A stretch of DNA of 64,000 bases from Streptomyces sp. NA04227 (lineage in GTDB: Bacteria > Actinomycetota > Actinomycetes > Streptomycetales > Streptomycetaceae): the NCBI RefSeq assembly GCF_013364195.1, contig NZ_CP054918.1:2407001-2471000 (forward strand), given 5' to 3'. Numbering within the stretch: position 1 is the first letter of the stretch; each line of letters begins with the position of its first letter. Position numbers and translations under genes: made by a program. The notes beneath the pieces are model-generated. The model searched no databases. It was not told the origin of the DNA and saw nothing but the letters and a program-made list of their open reading frames with translations. Below are positions 1 through 8,828 of this stretch, piece after piece.

Positions 1-376
1 CGATTTCGTCGAGGGCTTCGAGCAGGGCGCCCGAGGTGGTGACGGCCGGGACCTCCCCGGCCCTGGTCATCGCCTCGCACATGGCCTGCTCGCCCGCGCG
101 GCCGCCGACGAAGCTGCCGGAGGTGCAGGCATAGGCGAGCACCTCGGGACCGGTCGCGCCGAGCGCGCGCACGGCCTCGCCGAGGGTCTCGTGCTCACTG
201 ACCAGACGGGCGAGGTCCAGGCTCACCTCGACCGGTACGTACGGGGTGCGGGTGACGTGCAGGGAGACCTCGTCGGGGACCCAGCGCCACAGCTCGCGAT
301 CCAGCGCGAAGTCGAACGGGGCGACAACGCCGACACCGCGCTGTGGGTGGGGACCACCCAGAAATGAGACGTCCAT
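1..376 (-). CDS. Asp/Glu racemase / maleate isomerase family protein, EutA-like (C-terminus cut by window edge)
   Basis: The first 125 residues of a gene that runs off the left edge. The frame opens at the ATG complementary to 374-376, with AAGGGG a few bases upstream. It reads without stops and contains CTSGSFVGG around residue 83, the first active-site Cys region of the Asp/Glu racemase, arylmalonate decarboxylase and maleate cis-trans isomerase superfamily. EutA of ectoine utilisation belongs to this superfamily, and an Ehu-type transporter lies 4 kb away, so a EutA-like role in ectoine-derived metabolism is inferred. The second catalytic Cys would lie outside the window, so a complete active site cannot be confirmed. 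It is divergent from the dehydrogenase-amidase pair. Confidence 0.75.
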   Translation of the reverse strand, partial: MDVSFLGGPHPQRGVGVVAPFDFALDRELWRWVPDEVSLHVTRTPYVPVEVSLDLARLVSEHETLGEAVRALGATGPEVLAYACTSGSFVGGRAGEQAMCEAMTRAGEVPAVTTSGALLEALDEI

Positions 377-494
377 AGCAGGCCCCTTTTCGGGCGTGCG
401 GAGGGCCGACCGGTTGGCCGGAATGGGAATTGACCGGCACATGCCGGGACGTCGGGACGGGGCGATGCGGATCGCGAATGGGTCCGTATTGACG

Positions 495-524
495 AAGGTA
501 GGGTCGGGTTGCGAGCGTGGTCAA
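495..524 (-). promoter_or_regulatory. Candidate promoter for the EutA-like gene
   Basis: On the minus strand TTGACC (complement of 519-524) is separated by 18 bp from TACCTT (complement of 495-500). This is a reasonable sigma-70/HrdB-type pair and would give a leader of about 110 nt. It lies in the 289-bp divergent region 377-665. No equally good promoter was found for the plus-strand dehydrogenase. Confidence 0.45.
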
Positions 525-665
525 TGCTGTAGTCGATCCGCAGTTCCGAGCCGATGGAAATTACCGGTTCCCGACCCGTTCGGCGGCGCCTTCGCAGCCG
601 TACGGAAGCAGGTTCCCGACCCCTCCTAGAGAAGCGGACCCGCATTGCGAAACGGTTTCTCGGCC

Positions 666-1661
666 ATGTCCGAACAGACTCCTGAACCGACTCCCCGGCA
701 GGCTCCCGCCGCGGATGCGCAGCCGACCGTCCTGGTACTCGACGCGCAGCCGCTGCCCCGCCTCGGCAGGCTCACCGGCCGGGCCCGTGTGCGGCACACC
801 GACGAGGCGGGCCTGGCCGCGCTGCTGCCGTCCGCCGATGTGCTCCTGGTCTGGGACTTCCTCTCGCACGCGGTGCGCGAGGCATGGCCCGGCGAGGGGC
901 CGCGGCCGCGCTGGGTGCACACCGCGAGCGCGGGCGTCGACCATCTGATGTGCCCCGAACTGGCCGCATCCGACACGGTGGTCACGAACGCCCGCGGCAT
1001 TTTCGATCAGCCCATCGCCGAATACGTCGCCGCACTGGTATTGGCCATGGCCAAAGATCTTCCCCGGACACTGGAATTGCAGCGCGCCCGGCAATGGCGG
1101 CACCGCGAATCGGAACGCCTGTCCGGAACCCGTGCCTGTGTGGTCGGTTCCGGACCGATCGGGCGGGCGATCGCACAGACGCTGAAAGCCCTCGGAATCA
1201 CCACGGCACTGGTCGGGCGCAGGGCCCGTACCGGCATTCACGGCCCCGAGGAGCTGGACCGGCTGCTCGCCCGCGCGGAATGGGTGGTGTGCGCGGCGCC
1301 GCTGACCGAGGACACCCGGGGCATGTTCGACGCCCGGCGGTTCGGGGTCATGCAGCCCTCGGCGCGGTTCGTGAACGTGGGACGCGGCCAGCTCGTCGTC
1401 GAGAACGACCTCGCCGAGGCGCTGGCCAAGCGGTGGATCGCGGGCGCCGCCCTGGACGTGTTCGAGGACGAGCCGCTGCCCGAGAGCAGCCCGCTGTGGA
1501 CGGCGCCGGGACTGATCGTCTCGCCGCACATGAGCGGCGACACCCTCGGCTGGCGGGACGACCTGAGCGAGCAGTTCGTGGACCAGTACGAGCGGTGGGC
1601 GGCCGGGGCGCCGCTGCTGAACGTGGTGGACAAGGAACGCGGGTACGTGCCAGGGCACTGA
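666..1661 (+). CDS. D-2-hydroxyacid dehydrogenase (NAD(P)-binding)
   Basis: A 331-residue member of the D-isomer-specific 2-hydroxyacid dehydrogenase family, which interconverts 2-keto and D-2-hydroxy acids. The nucleotide-binding glycine motif GSGPIG is at about residues 161-166. The catalytic set is visible as Arg in NVGRG (about 240), Glu in VFEDEP (about 269) and His in SPHMSG (about 288). The ATG at 666 is preferred; an in-frame TTG at 645 would add seven residues and has only a weak GAGAAG upstream. The amidase follows after 28 bp and is probably co-transcribed. Homologues often sit beside EutA-like and amidase genes; the substrate is unknown. Confidence 0.85.
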   Translation: MSEQTPEPTPRQAPAADAQPTVLVLDAQPLPRLGRLTGRARVRHTDEAGLAALLPSADVLLVWDFLSHAVREAWPGEGPRPRWVHTASAGVDHLMCPELAASDTVVTNARGIFDQPIAEYVAALVLAMAKDLPRTLELQRARQWRHRESERLSGTRACVVGSGPIGRAIAQTLKALGITTALVGRRARTGIHGPEELDRLLARAEWVVCAAPLTEDTRGMFDARRFGVMQPSARFVNVGRGQLVVENDLAEALAKRWIAGAALDVFEDEPLPESSPLWTAPGLIVSPHMSGDTLGWRDDLSEQFVDQYERWAAGAPLLNVVDKERGYVPGH

Positions 1662-1689
1662 CCACCCCATCGATCCCCCGAGGAGTGCG

Positions 1690-3123
1690 ATGAGCGACCT
1701 CAAGGCGAGCGGCCCCAGGGCGAGTGACCTCGCCAGGCTGACGGCGGCCGAACTCGTGGCGGGCTACCGGACGGGCGAGTTCGGCCCGGTCGAGGTGACC
1801 GAGGCGGTCCTGGCGCGGATCGAGCAGATCGATCCCGTCGTCAACGCCTTCGTACGGATCCTGCCGGAGGAGGCGCTCGACCAGGCGCGCGCCTCGGAAC
1901 GGCGGTGGCAGCGCGGCGAACCGGCCGGGCTGCTCGACGGGGTCCCGGTCACCGTGAAGGACATCCTGTTGCTGCGCGGCGCGCCCACGCTGCGCGGCTC
2001 GCGCACCGCGCAGACGCAGGGCAGCTTCCCGGAGGACGCGCCCTCGGTGGCCCGGCTGCGCGAACACGGCGCGGTGTTCGCCGGGAAGACGACCACCCCG
2101 GAGTTCGGCTGGAAGGGCGTCACCGACTCGCCGCTGTCCGGCGTGACCGGCAATCCGTACGACCCGCTGCGGACCGCGGGCGGCTCCAGCGGCGGCAGCG
2201 CGGCGGCCGTGGCGCTCGGCTGCGGGCCGCTGTCGCTCGGCACGGACGGCGGCGGCTCGGTGCGCATCCCGGCCTCGTTCAGCGGGATCTTCGCCTTCAA
2301 GCCGACGTACGGGAGGGTGCCGCTGTATCCGGCGAGCGCCTTCGGCACGCTCGCGCACGTGGGCCCGATGACCCGGGACGCCGCCGACGCGGCCCTGATG
2401 ATGGACGTCATCTGCGGCCCCGACGCACGCGACTGGTCCCAGCTCGGACCGGTGGCGGGCGGCTTCCGCGAGCAGCTCGGCGGCGGGGTGCGCGGGCTGC
2501 GGATCGCGTACTCGCCGTCGTTCGGCGGGCAGGTGGACGTACGGCCGGACGTCGCGGCGGTGGTACGGCGGGCCGTCGAGCAGCTCGCGGCGCTCGGCGC
2601 GCACGTGGAGGAGGCCGACCCCGGCTTCGCGGACCCGGTGGCCGCCTTCCACACCCTGTGGTTCAGCGGGGCGGCCCGGGTGGTGGAGCATCTGCCGCCC
2701 GAGCGGCGGGCCCTGCTCGACCACGGGCTGCGCGAGATCTGCGAGGAGGGCGCCGCGCACAGCGCGCTCGACTACCTCGCCGCGGTGGACGTACGGATGG
2801 ACCTCGGCCGCCTGATGGGCGCCTTCCACCAGGACTACGACCTGCTGGTCACGCCGACCCTGCCGCTCACCGCCTTCGAGGCGGGCGCGGAGGTGCCCGG
2901 CGGTTCCGGCCTCACCCGCTGGACCGGCTGGACCCCGTTCACGTACCCGTTCAACCTCACCCAGCAGCCCGCGGCCAGCGCGCCGGTCGGCCTGGGCTCG
3001 GACGGGATGCCGGTGGGCCTCCAGTTGGTGGCGGCACGGCACGAGGACGCACGGGTGCTGCGGGCGGCGCATGCGTTGTACGAGGCCGGGGTGGCGGGGG
3101 TGGCGGAGAGTACGGCGGTGTGA
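1690..3123 (+). CDS. Amidase (amidase signature family)
   Basis: A 477-residue amidase with the complete Ser-cisSer-Lys triad: Lys90 in VTVKD, Ser166 in GGSSGGS and nucleophile Ser190 in TDGGGSVRIP. The spacing is normal for the family, which hydrolyses carboxamides to acid plus ammonia. The start ATG has a GAGGAG Shine-Dalgarno 5-10 bp upstream. It follows the dehydrogenase closely and probably shares its transcript. In this neighbourhood it may act on an amide intermediate of an imported nitrogen compound; that is an inference from position only. It converges on the DUF2071 gene. Confidence 0.9.
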   Translation: MSDLKASGPRASDLARLTAAELVAGYRTGEFGPVEVTEAVLARIEQIDPVVNAFVRILPEEALDQARASERRWQRGEPAGLLDGVPVTVKDILLLRGAPTLRGSRTAQTQGSFPEDAPSVARLREHGAVFAGKTTTPEFGWKGVTDSPLSGVTGNPYDPLRTAGGSSGGSAAAVALGCGPLSLGTDGGGSVRIPASFSGIFAFKPTYGRVPLYPASAFGTLAHVGPMTRDAADAALMMDVICGPDARDWSQLGPVAGGFREQLGGGVRGLRIAYSPSFGGQVDVRPDVAAVVRRAVEQLAALGAHVEEADPGFADPVAAFHTLWFSGAARVVEHLPPERRALLDHGLREICEEGAAHSALDYLAAVDVRMDLGRLMGAFHQDYDLLVTPTLPLTAFEAGAEVPGGSGLTRWTGWTPFTYPFNLTQQPAASAPVGLGSDGMPVGLQLVAARHEDARVLRAAHALYEAGVAGVAESTAV

Positions 3124-3158
3124 GGGGCCGGGGCGCCTCACGAGTCGAGCGGTGAGGG

Positions 3159-3911
3159 CTAGGGAGTCGGGATTCCCGCCGGGCGGGCCGGGCGGCCGAG
3201 ACGGACCGGTACGCCCGGGGACCACAGGACGCTCGCCGGGGCCTGGGTCGGGGCGGGGAAGCCGGCCGCCTCGACCAGGTTCTCCTCACAGGTGAGCAGT
3301 TCGGCCCGGTGCAGCGGCCAGCGCGGGTGGTGGTTGGGCAGATAGGCCGCGCCGCCGAAGAAGGCGTTGTGCATGCCCCAGCGGGCGGTGAGGAAGTGCT
3401 CGAGCTCCGTCGGCTCGGCGATGGGCTCCCCGGGGCGTACGACGAGACGGCTGTGCGCGCCGCGGGGCCCCGGCCAGCGCCGGGAACTGGTGTAGGTCAC
3501 CGTGTCGCCCACGGTGCGGACCGTCATCCGCGACCACAGATAGGGCAGCCGGAAGCCGAGCCTGCCCATCACCACCGGGATCAGTCGTGAAGCGTCCATG
3601 GACCGGAAGACGACGCCGCGCCGCCCGTGCGAGTCCACCGAGTACAGCCGCACATTGGTCTCCGGGAAGGTCCCGAGATACGGCACCCCGGGCAGGCCGA
3701 GCCAGCCGACCCGGTGCATCCGGAAGGCGACCAGGCCGACGTAGGCGGCACCCTCGTGCAGATCCGGGACGGTGCCCTCGGGCAGCAGCGGCGCCACGAG
3801 CTCGGGGGCGACGGCCCAGTGCACGAAACAAAGGTCGAGCCACTGCTGGGTCAGCAGTGGCACGGGTATGAGGCCGGGGGCATCCGGGGTCACGGCTTCG
3901 GGCGGGTGCAC
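3159..3911 (-). CDS. DUF2071 (YqjF-like) family protein
   Basis: A 250-residue soluble protein of the YqjF/DUF2071 family. Recognisable pieces are QQWLDLCFVHWAV near residue 24, the PLLPEGT segment after it and the AAYVGLVAFRM strand, all typical of this acetoacetate decarboxylase-like fold. The biochemical function of the family is not established. Translation probably starts at the GTG complementary to 3909-3911; no clear Shine-Dalgarno is visible. It is convergent with the amidase and followed after 171 bp by the DUF3830 gene on the same strand, so it is not obviously part of the transporter operon. Confidence 0.75.
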   Translation of the reverse strand: MHPPEAVTPDAPGLIPVPLLTQQWLDLCFVHWAVAPELVAPLLPEGTVPDLHEGAAYVGLVAFRMHRVGWLGLPGVPYLGTFPETNVRLYSVDSHGRRGVVFRSMDASRLIPVVMGRLGFRLPYLWSRMTVRTVGDTVTYTSSRRWPGPRGAHSRLVVRPGEPIAEPTELEHFLTARWGMHNAFFGGAAYLPNHHPRWPLHRAELLTCEENLVEAAGFPAPTQAPASVLWSPGVPVRLGRPARPAGIPTP

Positions 3912-4082
3912 GCCGAAAGAATGGCACAGGGGTCACGGCGCCGGGAGTGCGCGCGGGCGCCAGGGCCCTTACCCTGCGCCCGGCGCTCACTGGTCACGAC
4001 CGCCCGCGCACCCCGGGACCCGCACGCCCTCTTGCGCCGCCGGGCGCCCGGGGGCGTACGCGGGCGCCCGGTCCGGCCGTGC

Positions 4083-4598
4083 TCACACTCGCCGGAAGGT
4101 GAGTGATTCGCCGAGCGCCCCCGCCCGCCACAGGTCCTGGCAGGCGTCGGCCATCCGGTCCAGGCCGTCCACCACGCTGCCCCAGACGATGCCCGGGATC
4201 CACCCGAGGTCGCCGTTGAGCAGCAGGTTGTTGCGCTCGTAGAAGAGGGCGAGGTCGACCACGGCGGCGCCCGCGCGCACATCGCCGCCCGCCTGGTTGT
4301 AGCCGTAGGACTTGGTGCCCAGCTGGGTTCCGTTGAAGGAGAAGTAGCACAGGTCTCCCGGAATGGGCGTCACGGTGGGATTCTCCAGTGGGGGCTCTTC
4401 ACTCGCGAAAGGTTCAAAAAGCGCGTAAATCTCGTTACGCGCGTACTTCGCGTGATACACGTCCCCGCCCAACGGGAGTGCGTCCCACACCGCGGCACAG
4501 GTGAGGGGCGCGCGGTCGTCGAGCAGCTTCGCAGTGCAGTGCACACCGCGCTTGGCAAGGGAGACCTCGATGAATCGCTCAGTCATGGCCCCAGTCAT
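4083..4598 (-). CDS. DUF3830 family protein (cyclophilin-like fold)
   Basis: A 171-residue protein of the DUF3830 family, recognised from its N-terminal ERFIEVSLAKRGV strand, the TCAAVWDALPLGG helix, HAKYARNEIYALF, and the late GDLCYFSF and GTKSYGYNQAGGD motifs. Members have a cyclophilin-like barrel and recur next to amino-acid or ectoine ABC transporters, amidases and hydroxyacid dehydrogenases, as here. No catalytic function is known. A second in-frame ATG four codons in is an alternative start. It is divergent from ehuB across about 105 bp, so the two probably share a regulatory region. Confidence 0.75.
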   Translation of the reverse strand: MTGAMTERFIEVSLAKRGVHCTAKLLDDRAPLTCAAVWDALPLGGDVYHAKYARNEIYALFEPFASEEPPLENPTVTPIPGDLCYFSFNGTQLGTKSYGYNQAGGDVRAGAAVVDLALFYERNNLLLNGDLGWIPGIVWGSVVDGLDRMADACQDLWRAGALGESLTFRRV

Positions 4599-4703
4599 GA
4601 ACCCAATGTGCCCCCGGGGTCAAGGGTGCGGGGAGTGTCCCGCGTGTCATGGGGGCCGAAAGTGATCCGCATACTCCGCATGAGTCGGGGTAGCCGCGCG
4701 CCC

Positions 4704-5633
4704 ATGGCTCCGACTTCGGAAAGACAACATCGAGAACCGGGCGGTATACGCCGGCGGTCGCTGTTCGCGGGGGCAGCAGCGCTCGGCATGGTGGCCGCCG
4801 TGGGCGCGGCGGGCTGTACCCGCGTCCCGGACGAAGGGACGGTGGAGGGCGGCGACCTGCTCGAACGCCTCCGCGACTCCGGGACCGTGAAGATCGGAAT
4901 CGCCGGTGAAGTGCCCTACGGCTACATCGACGAGGACGGCGACGCGACGGGCGAGGCCCCGGCGATCGCGAGGGTGATCTTCAAGCGCCTCGGGATACCC
5001 AACATCAAGGCGGTGCCGACCCAGTTCGGCGCGCTCATACCCGGCCTGAAGGCACAGCAGTTCGACGTCGTCTCCGCGGGTATGTACATCACCCCGGTCC
5101 GCTGCGAGCAGGTGCTCTTCTCGGACCCCGACTACCTCATGCTCGACGCCTTCATCGTCCGCAAGGGCAACCCGCACGGCATCAAGTCCTACGAGGACAT
5201 CGCCAAGAAGGGCCTGAAACTGGCGAGCGGCACGGCCTACGCCGAGATCGCCTACGCCGAGGCCGCGGGCGTCAAGAGCGTCCTCGAACTGCCCGACCAG
5301 GTGGCCGGGCGCGACGCCGTCGCCCAGGGACGGGTGGACGCGTTCGCCGGTACCAACGTCACCGTCAAGGACGTGGTCAAGGGCAACGGCCGGGTCGAGG
5401 CCACCGAGGCCTTCCAGCCCGTGGTCGACGGCAAACCGGCCTACGGCGCTGGCGGCTTCGCCTTCCGGCTCACCGAGAAGAACTTCCGCGACGCCTTCAA
5501 CCGGGAGCTGCACAAGCTCAAGAAGAGCGGCGAACTCCTGCGGATCGTCAAGCCGTTCGGCTTCACCCAGGAAGAGATGACCGATCTGACGGTCCCGGAC
5601 CTGTGTCCGCCGGGCAAGGGAGCCGCCCAATGA
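4704..5633 (+). CDS. ehuB: Ectoine/hydroxyectoine ABC transporter substrate-binding lipoprotein EhuB
   Basis: A 309-residue extracellular solute-binding protein, family 3. From the ATG at 4704 it has a short basic N-terminus with RRR at residues 16-18, a hydrophobic core and a lipobox ending at Cys38 (AAGC), consistent with Tat-style export and lipidation. The mature part carries the EhuB hallmarks PYGYIDEDG, FGALIPGL and RCEQVLFSDPDY. Upstream in-frame starts (ATG 4680, GTG 4662) cannot be excluded. It captures the ligand for EhuC and EhuD. Its stop overlaps the ehuC start as ATGA, so the two are translationally coupled. Confidence 0.88.
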   Translation: MAPTSERQHREPGGIRRRSLFAGAAALGMVAAVGAAGCTRVPDEGTVEGGDLLERLRDSGTVKIGIAGEVPYGYIDEDGDATGEAPAIARVIFKRLGIPNIKAVPTQFGALIPGLKAQQFDVVSAGMYITPVRCEQVLFSDPDYLMLDAFIVRKGNPHGIKSYEDIAKKGLKLASGTAYAEIAYAEAAGVKSVLELPDQVAGRDAVAQGRVDAFAGTNVTVKDVVKGNGRVEATEAFQPVVDGKPAYGAGGFAFRLTEKNFRDAFNRELHKLKKSGELLRIVKPFGFTQEEMTDLTVPDLCPPGKGAAQ

Positions 5634-6367
5634 TGTCCTCGGAGTTCTTCTGGGAGTGGTTCCTGCCGGGCATCTGGATCACCATCCAGGTCACCCTCTA
5701 CAGCGCGGCGCTCGCCGGAGTCGTCGCCTTCGCCATCGGCACCCTGCGCACCTCCCGGCTGTGGATCGTGCGCTTCCTGTCCGGTGCGTACTTCGAGATC
5801 TTCCGCGGCACCTCGGCCCTGGTGCTGATGTTCTGGATGGCCTTCGCACTGCCGATCATGCTGCGCATCCAGTTCGTACCGATGGCGGCCGGTGTCCTCG
5901 CGCTCGGACTGACCTACGGGGCGTACGGCTCCGAGATCGTCCGCGGCGCGCTCGCCGCCGTACCGCCCGCCCAGCGCGAGGCGGGCATCGCGCTGAACTT
6001 CTCGCGCTCCCAGCGGCTGTGGAAGATCGAACTCCCGCAGGCCTGGCCCGAGATGGTGCCGCCGTTCAACAACCTGCTGATCGAGCTGCTGAAGGGCACC
6101 GCCCTGGTGTCCACCATCACGGTCGCCGACATGACCTTCGCGGGCGGTCTGCTGCGCCTGGCCAAGGGCGACAGCGCGCCGATCTACACGCTGCTCCTGG
6201 TGCTGTACTTCATCCTCGCCTTCCTGCTCACGCGCGGTATGCGGGTCGTGGAGCGGCACGCGAAGAGGCGGGTCGGCCAGGTCCCCGAGAAGACCGGTTT
6301 CTTCAGCGGACTGCGTGAGAAGTCGGCGACCGACGCCCTCACCGGCAGCACGGGGGGTGTCAAGTGA
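5630..6367 (+). CDS. ehuC: Ectoine/hydroxyectoine ABC transporter permease EhuC
   Basis: A 245-residue polar-amino-acid-type permease (HisM family). The ATG at 5630 overlaps the ehuB stop and is preceded by AAGGGAG. Several membrane segments are visible, starting with the helix near residues 15-38. The cytoplasmic EAA loop that docks the ATPase reads QREAGIALNFSRSQRLWKIELPQA, shown here only to mark its position near residues 119-142. The C-terminal tail is hydrophilic. It ends with a GTGA overlap with ehuD. Confidence 0.88.
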   Translation: MMSSEFFWEWFLPGIWITIQVTLYSAALAGVVAFAIGTLRTSRLWIVRFLSGAYFEIFRGTSALVLMFWMAFALPIMLRIQFVPMAAGVLALGLTYGAYGSEIVRGALAAVPPAQREAGIALNFSRSQRLWKIELPQAWPEMVPPFNNLLIELLKGTALVSTITVADMTFAGGLLRLAKGDSAPIYTLLLVLYFILAFLLTRGMRVVERHAKRRVGQVPEKTGFFSGLREKSATDALTGSTGGVK

Positions 6368-7011
6368 GCTGGAACTGGGACAACGTCGATGCCTTCATGC
6401 CGCTCTTCTGGGACGGCGTCATCGTCACCCTCAAGGCGCTGTTCTTCGGCACCCTGATCGCCTTCGCCCTCGGTCTGGTCTGGGCGATCGCGAAGCGCTC
6501 GGACCAGAAGTGGATCAGCTGGCCGGTCTCGGCCGTCACGGAGTTCATCCGCAACACCCCGCTGCTCGTCCAGCTGTTCTTCCTGTTCTACGTGGTGCCC
6601 GAGTGGGGCCCCTCGATGTCGCCGCTCACCACCGGCATCGTGGGCCTCGGCCTGCACTACTCGACGTACACCGCGGAGGTCTACCGGGCGGGCATCGACG
6701 GTGTGCCGATCGGCCAGTGGGAGGCCGCGACCGCGCTGAGCCTGTCGAAGCGCCGCACCTGGACCGCGGTCATCCTGCCGCAGGCCATCCGACGGGTGAT
6801 CCCCGCGCTCGGCAACTACGTCGTGGCGATGCTGAAGGACTCCCCGATGATCGCGACCATCGGCGCGCTGGACATTCTGGGCGAGGCCCAGAGCTACAGC
6901 CAGGAGACCTTCACCACGGAGGCCCTCACGGTCGTCGGTGTGGCCTTCATCGTCATCGCCTACCCCGCTTCTCTTCTTCTGCGAGCCCTGGAGCGTCGTC
7001 TTGTCCGCTGA
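6364..7011 (+). CDS. ehuD: Ectoine/hydroxyectoine ABC transporter permease EhuD
   Basis: A 215-residue permease of the same family, the partner of EhuC in a heterodimeric channel. It opens at a GTG that overlaps the ehuC stop by 4 bp. The ATPase-docking EAA loop is WEAATALSLSKRRTW around residue 120, followed by LPQAIRRVIPALGN. Membrane helices occupy most of the remaining length. Its last codons overlap the start of ehuA by 11 bp, so the four transporter genes form one tightly coupled operon. Confidence 0.88.
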   Translation: MSWNWDNVDAFMPLFWDGVIVTLKALFFGTLIAFALGLVWAIAKRSDQKWISWPVSAVTEFIRNTPLLVQLFFLFYVVPEWGPSMSPLTTGIVGLGLHYSTYTAEVYRAGIDGVPIGQWEAATALSLSKRRTWTAVILPQAIRRVIPALGNYVVAMLKDSPMIATIGALDILGEAQSYSQETFTTEALTVVGVAFIVIAYPASLLLRALERRLVR

Positions 7012-7816
7012 CACCAACCTCACCAAGGACCAGCCGAATCCGGCGGTGGACGGCAGCGAGCTGATCCGCTTCGACAAGGTCACCAAGCGATTCGGCAGGA
7101 ACGTCGTCCTCGACGAGCTGGACTTCTCCGTGAACTCCGGCAAGCACGTGACCCTGATAGGCCCCTCCGGATCGGGCAAGACCACGATCCTGAGACTCCT
7201 GATGACCCTGCTCACGCCCGACGAGGGCACGATCAAGGTCGGCGGCGAGTACCTCACCCACGAGCAGAAGAACGGCAAGCTGGTCGCGGCCGGCGAGAAG
7301 CACGTGCGCGAGGTCCGCAAGAACATCGGGATGGTCTTCCAGCAGTTCAACCTGTTCCCGAACATGAAGGTGCTGCGCAACATCACCGAAGCACCGGTCA
7401 GCGTCCTCGGCCTGCCCAAGGACGAGGCCGAGCAGCGCGCCCGCGAGCTCCTGGACATGGTCGGCCTCGGCGACAAGATCGACGCCTACCCGACCCAGCT
7501 CTCCGGCGGCCAGCAGCAGCGGGTGGCCATCGCCCGCGCCCTGGCCATGCGCCCGCAGGTGCTGCTCCTGGACGAGGTCACCTCCGCCCTCGACCCGGAG
7601 CTGGTGGCGGGGGTCCTCGACGTCCTGCGCGACATCGCCCACACCACCGACATCACCATGCTCTGCGTCACGCACGAGATGGGCTTCGCCCGGGACATCT
7701 CCGACCAGGTCCTGATGTTCGACTCGGGCCGGGTCATCGAGTCCGGTACGCCGGAGAAGATGTTCAGCGACCCGGAACACGAGCGGACCAGGGAGTTCCT
7801 CAGCGCGGTGCTCTGA
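7001..7816 (+). CDS. ehuA: Ectoine/hydroxyectoine ABC transporter ATP-binding protein EhuA
   Basis: A 271-residue ATPase of the polar amino-acid transport type. Walker A is GPSGSGKT (54-61), the Q-loop MVFQQF is near 111, the ABC signature LSGGQQQ is at 167-173 and Walker B LLLDE is at 188-192, all intact. I chose the TTG at 7001 because GGAG at 6990-6993 lies 7 bp upstream; an earlier in-frame start would extend into ehuD without homologous sequence. The gene is the last of the operon and is followed by a strong hairpin. Confidence 0.9.
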   Translation: MSADTNLTKDQPNPAVDGSELIRFDKVTKRFGRNVVLDELDFSVNSGKHVTLIGPSGSGKTTILRLLMTLLTPDEGTIKVGGEYLTHEQKNGKLVAAGEKHVREVRKNIGMVFQQFNLFPNMKVLRNITEAPVSVLGLPKDEAEQRARELLDMVGLGDKIDAYPTQLSGGQQQRVAIARALAMRPQVLLLDEVTSALDPELVAGVLDVLRDIAHTTDITMLCVTHEMGFARDISDQVLMFDSGRVIESGTPEKMFSDPEHERTREFLSAVL

Positions 7817-7845
7817 GCACCACCCCGTACGCACGGAGCCATCGG

Positions 7846-7903
7846 GGCCCCGGCGTCCGCGCGCCTGCCGCCCTCCAGCGGCGGGTCCGCGGACGCCGGG
7901 GCC
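7846..7903 (+). terminator. Strong hairpin terminator after ehuA
   Basis: A perfect 16-bp inverted repeat: GGCCCCGGCGTCCGCG (7846-7861) pairs with its complement at 7888-7903. The loop contains a second small stem. It lies 29 bp past the ehuA stop and ends the transporter operon before the tRNA gene. No U-tract follows, as is common in streptomycetes. Confidence 0.75.
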
Positions 7904-7956
7904 CTCGCCGTCCGGTCCGGAGCACCCGCCCGGACCAGGTACTATTACCGAGTCAC

Positions 7957-8030
7957 GCGCCGCTAGCTCAGTTGGTTAGAGCAGCTGACTCTTAATCAGC
8001 GGGTCCGGGGTTCGAGTCCCTGGCGGCGCA
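7957..8030 (+). tRNA. tRNA-Lys (anticodon CTT), copy 1
   Basis: A complete 74-nt cloverleaf. The acceptor stem GCGCCGC pairs with GCGGCGC and is followed by discriminator A. The anticodon stem GCTGA/TCAGC encloses loop CTCTTAA, so the anticodon is CTT (lysine). The T arm contains GGTTCGAGTCC. CCA is not encoded. A TACTAT hexamer at 7940-7945 is a candidate -10 box. The sequence is identical to the copy at 14845-14918. Confidence 0.97.
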
Positions 8031-8040
8031 CAGTGAACGG

Positions 8041-8068
8041 AAGGCCCCTCGTGAGAGCGAGGGGCCTT
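8041..8068 (+). terminator. Terminator after tRNA-Lys copy 1
   Basis: An 11-bp stem AAGGCCCCTCG / CGAGGGGCCTT (8041-8051 with 8058-8068) and a 6-nt loop, starting 10 nt beyond the tRNA. A short T-containing run follows. Confidence 0.7.
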
Positions 8069-8127
8069 GTTCGTGTGAGCGGGGTTCGGGCGGGGTGCCC
8101 CCGGCGGGGCGGTGACCCGCGCGCGCC

Positions 8128-8667
8128 TCAGGGCTCGACGCCCCATTGCCCGTCGCCCCATTGCCCGTCGTCCCAGGGGTCGCCGGGTGCGTTCCAGGAG
8201 TCGCCGGGTATGTGAGGGTCCTGCGGCCCGGAGTCGAAGGGGGACATGGTCGCGATGCCGAAGAAGACCGCCCCGAACACGACGACCGTGGTCAGCACGA
8301 GGGCGACTCGGGCGACGTTGACCGCCGTACCGGGCGGCCTGGCGGTGGCCCGTGCGGGATACGTGGAGTCGTAGCGCACCATCACCACATCGCCCTCGAT
8401 CACACTCCCCGGGCCACCGGTCTCCTCGAACCGCACCGGCGTGCCCGCCCCGGTCCAGAACTCGTAGACGTGGTGCAAGTGCGTGCGCACCCCGTGGTTC
8501 CTGCCTCCGCCGCTGACGGTCGTGAACGTGCGTATGCACCGGCCCTCCGCCAACACCCCGTGGCGCCACAGGCGTTGCAGCACGAACGCCCGGTGCAACT
8601 CCATGGTGGCGAAGGCGCCCATCATCAACAGGCCCAGCAAAGGCACTGCCAGGAAAAGCAGTTCCAT
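8128..8667 (-). CDS. DUF3592-like membrane protein
   Basis: A 179-residue protein with a hydrophobic N-terminal helix (residues 2-22), an extracytoplasmic or cytoplasmic beta-rich part containing HHVYEFWTGAGTPVRFEE and GDVVMVRYD, and a second helix (VALVLTTVVVFGAVFFGIAT). That layout fits DUF3592. The ATG complementary to 8665-8667 is chosen because a GAGGGGGAG Shine-Dalgarno lies just upstream; an earlier ATG would add 13 residues. The C-terminus has a short GDPWDDGQWGDGQWG repeat. The function is unknown. Confidence 0.75.
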   Translation of the reverse strand: MELLFLAVPLLGLLMMGAFATMELHRAFVLQRLWRHGVLAEGRCIRTFTTVSGGGRNHGVRTHLHHVYEFWTGAGTPVRFEETGGPGSVIEGDVVMVRYDSTYPARATARPPGTAVNVARVALVLTTVVVFGAVFFGIATMSPFDSGPQDPHIPGDSWNAPGDPWDDGQWGDGQWGVEP

Positions 8668-8828
8668 GTCTCCCCCTCGTACTCGGCTGGACATCCGTCC
8701 CACCACACCGCCTGGTCAGGGCGGCTCTGACGGGTACGTACCCAGCACGGAGGGGGCCGCGCCTCAAGTAATCCTCAGAGTTTCCGGCCGCGAATCCACC
8801 GCCGGTGGACCACCAATGTGCGGGCGGG

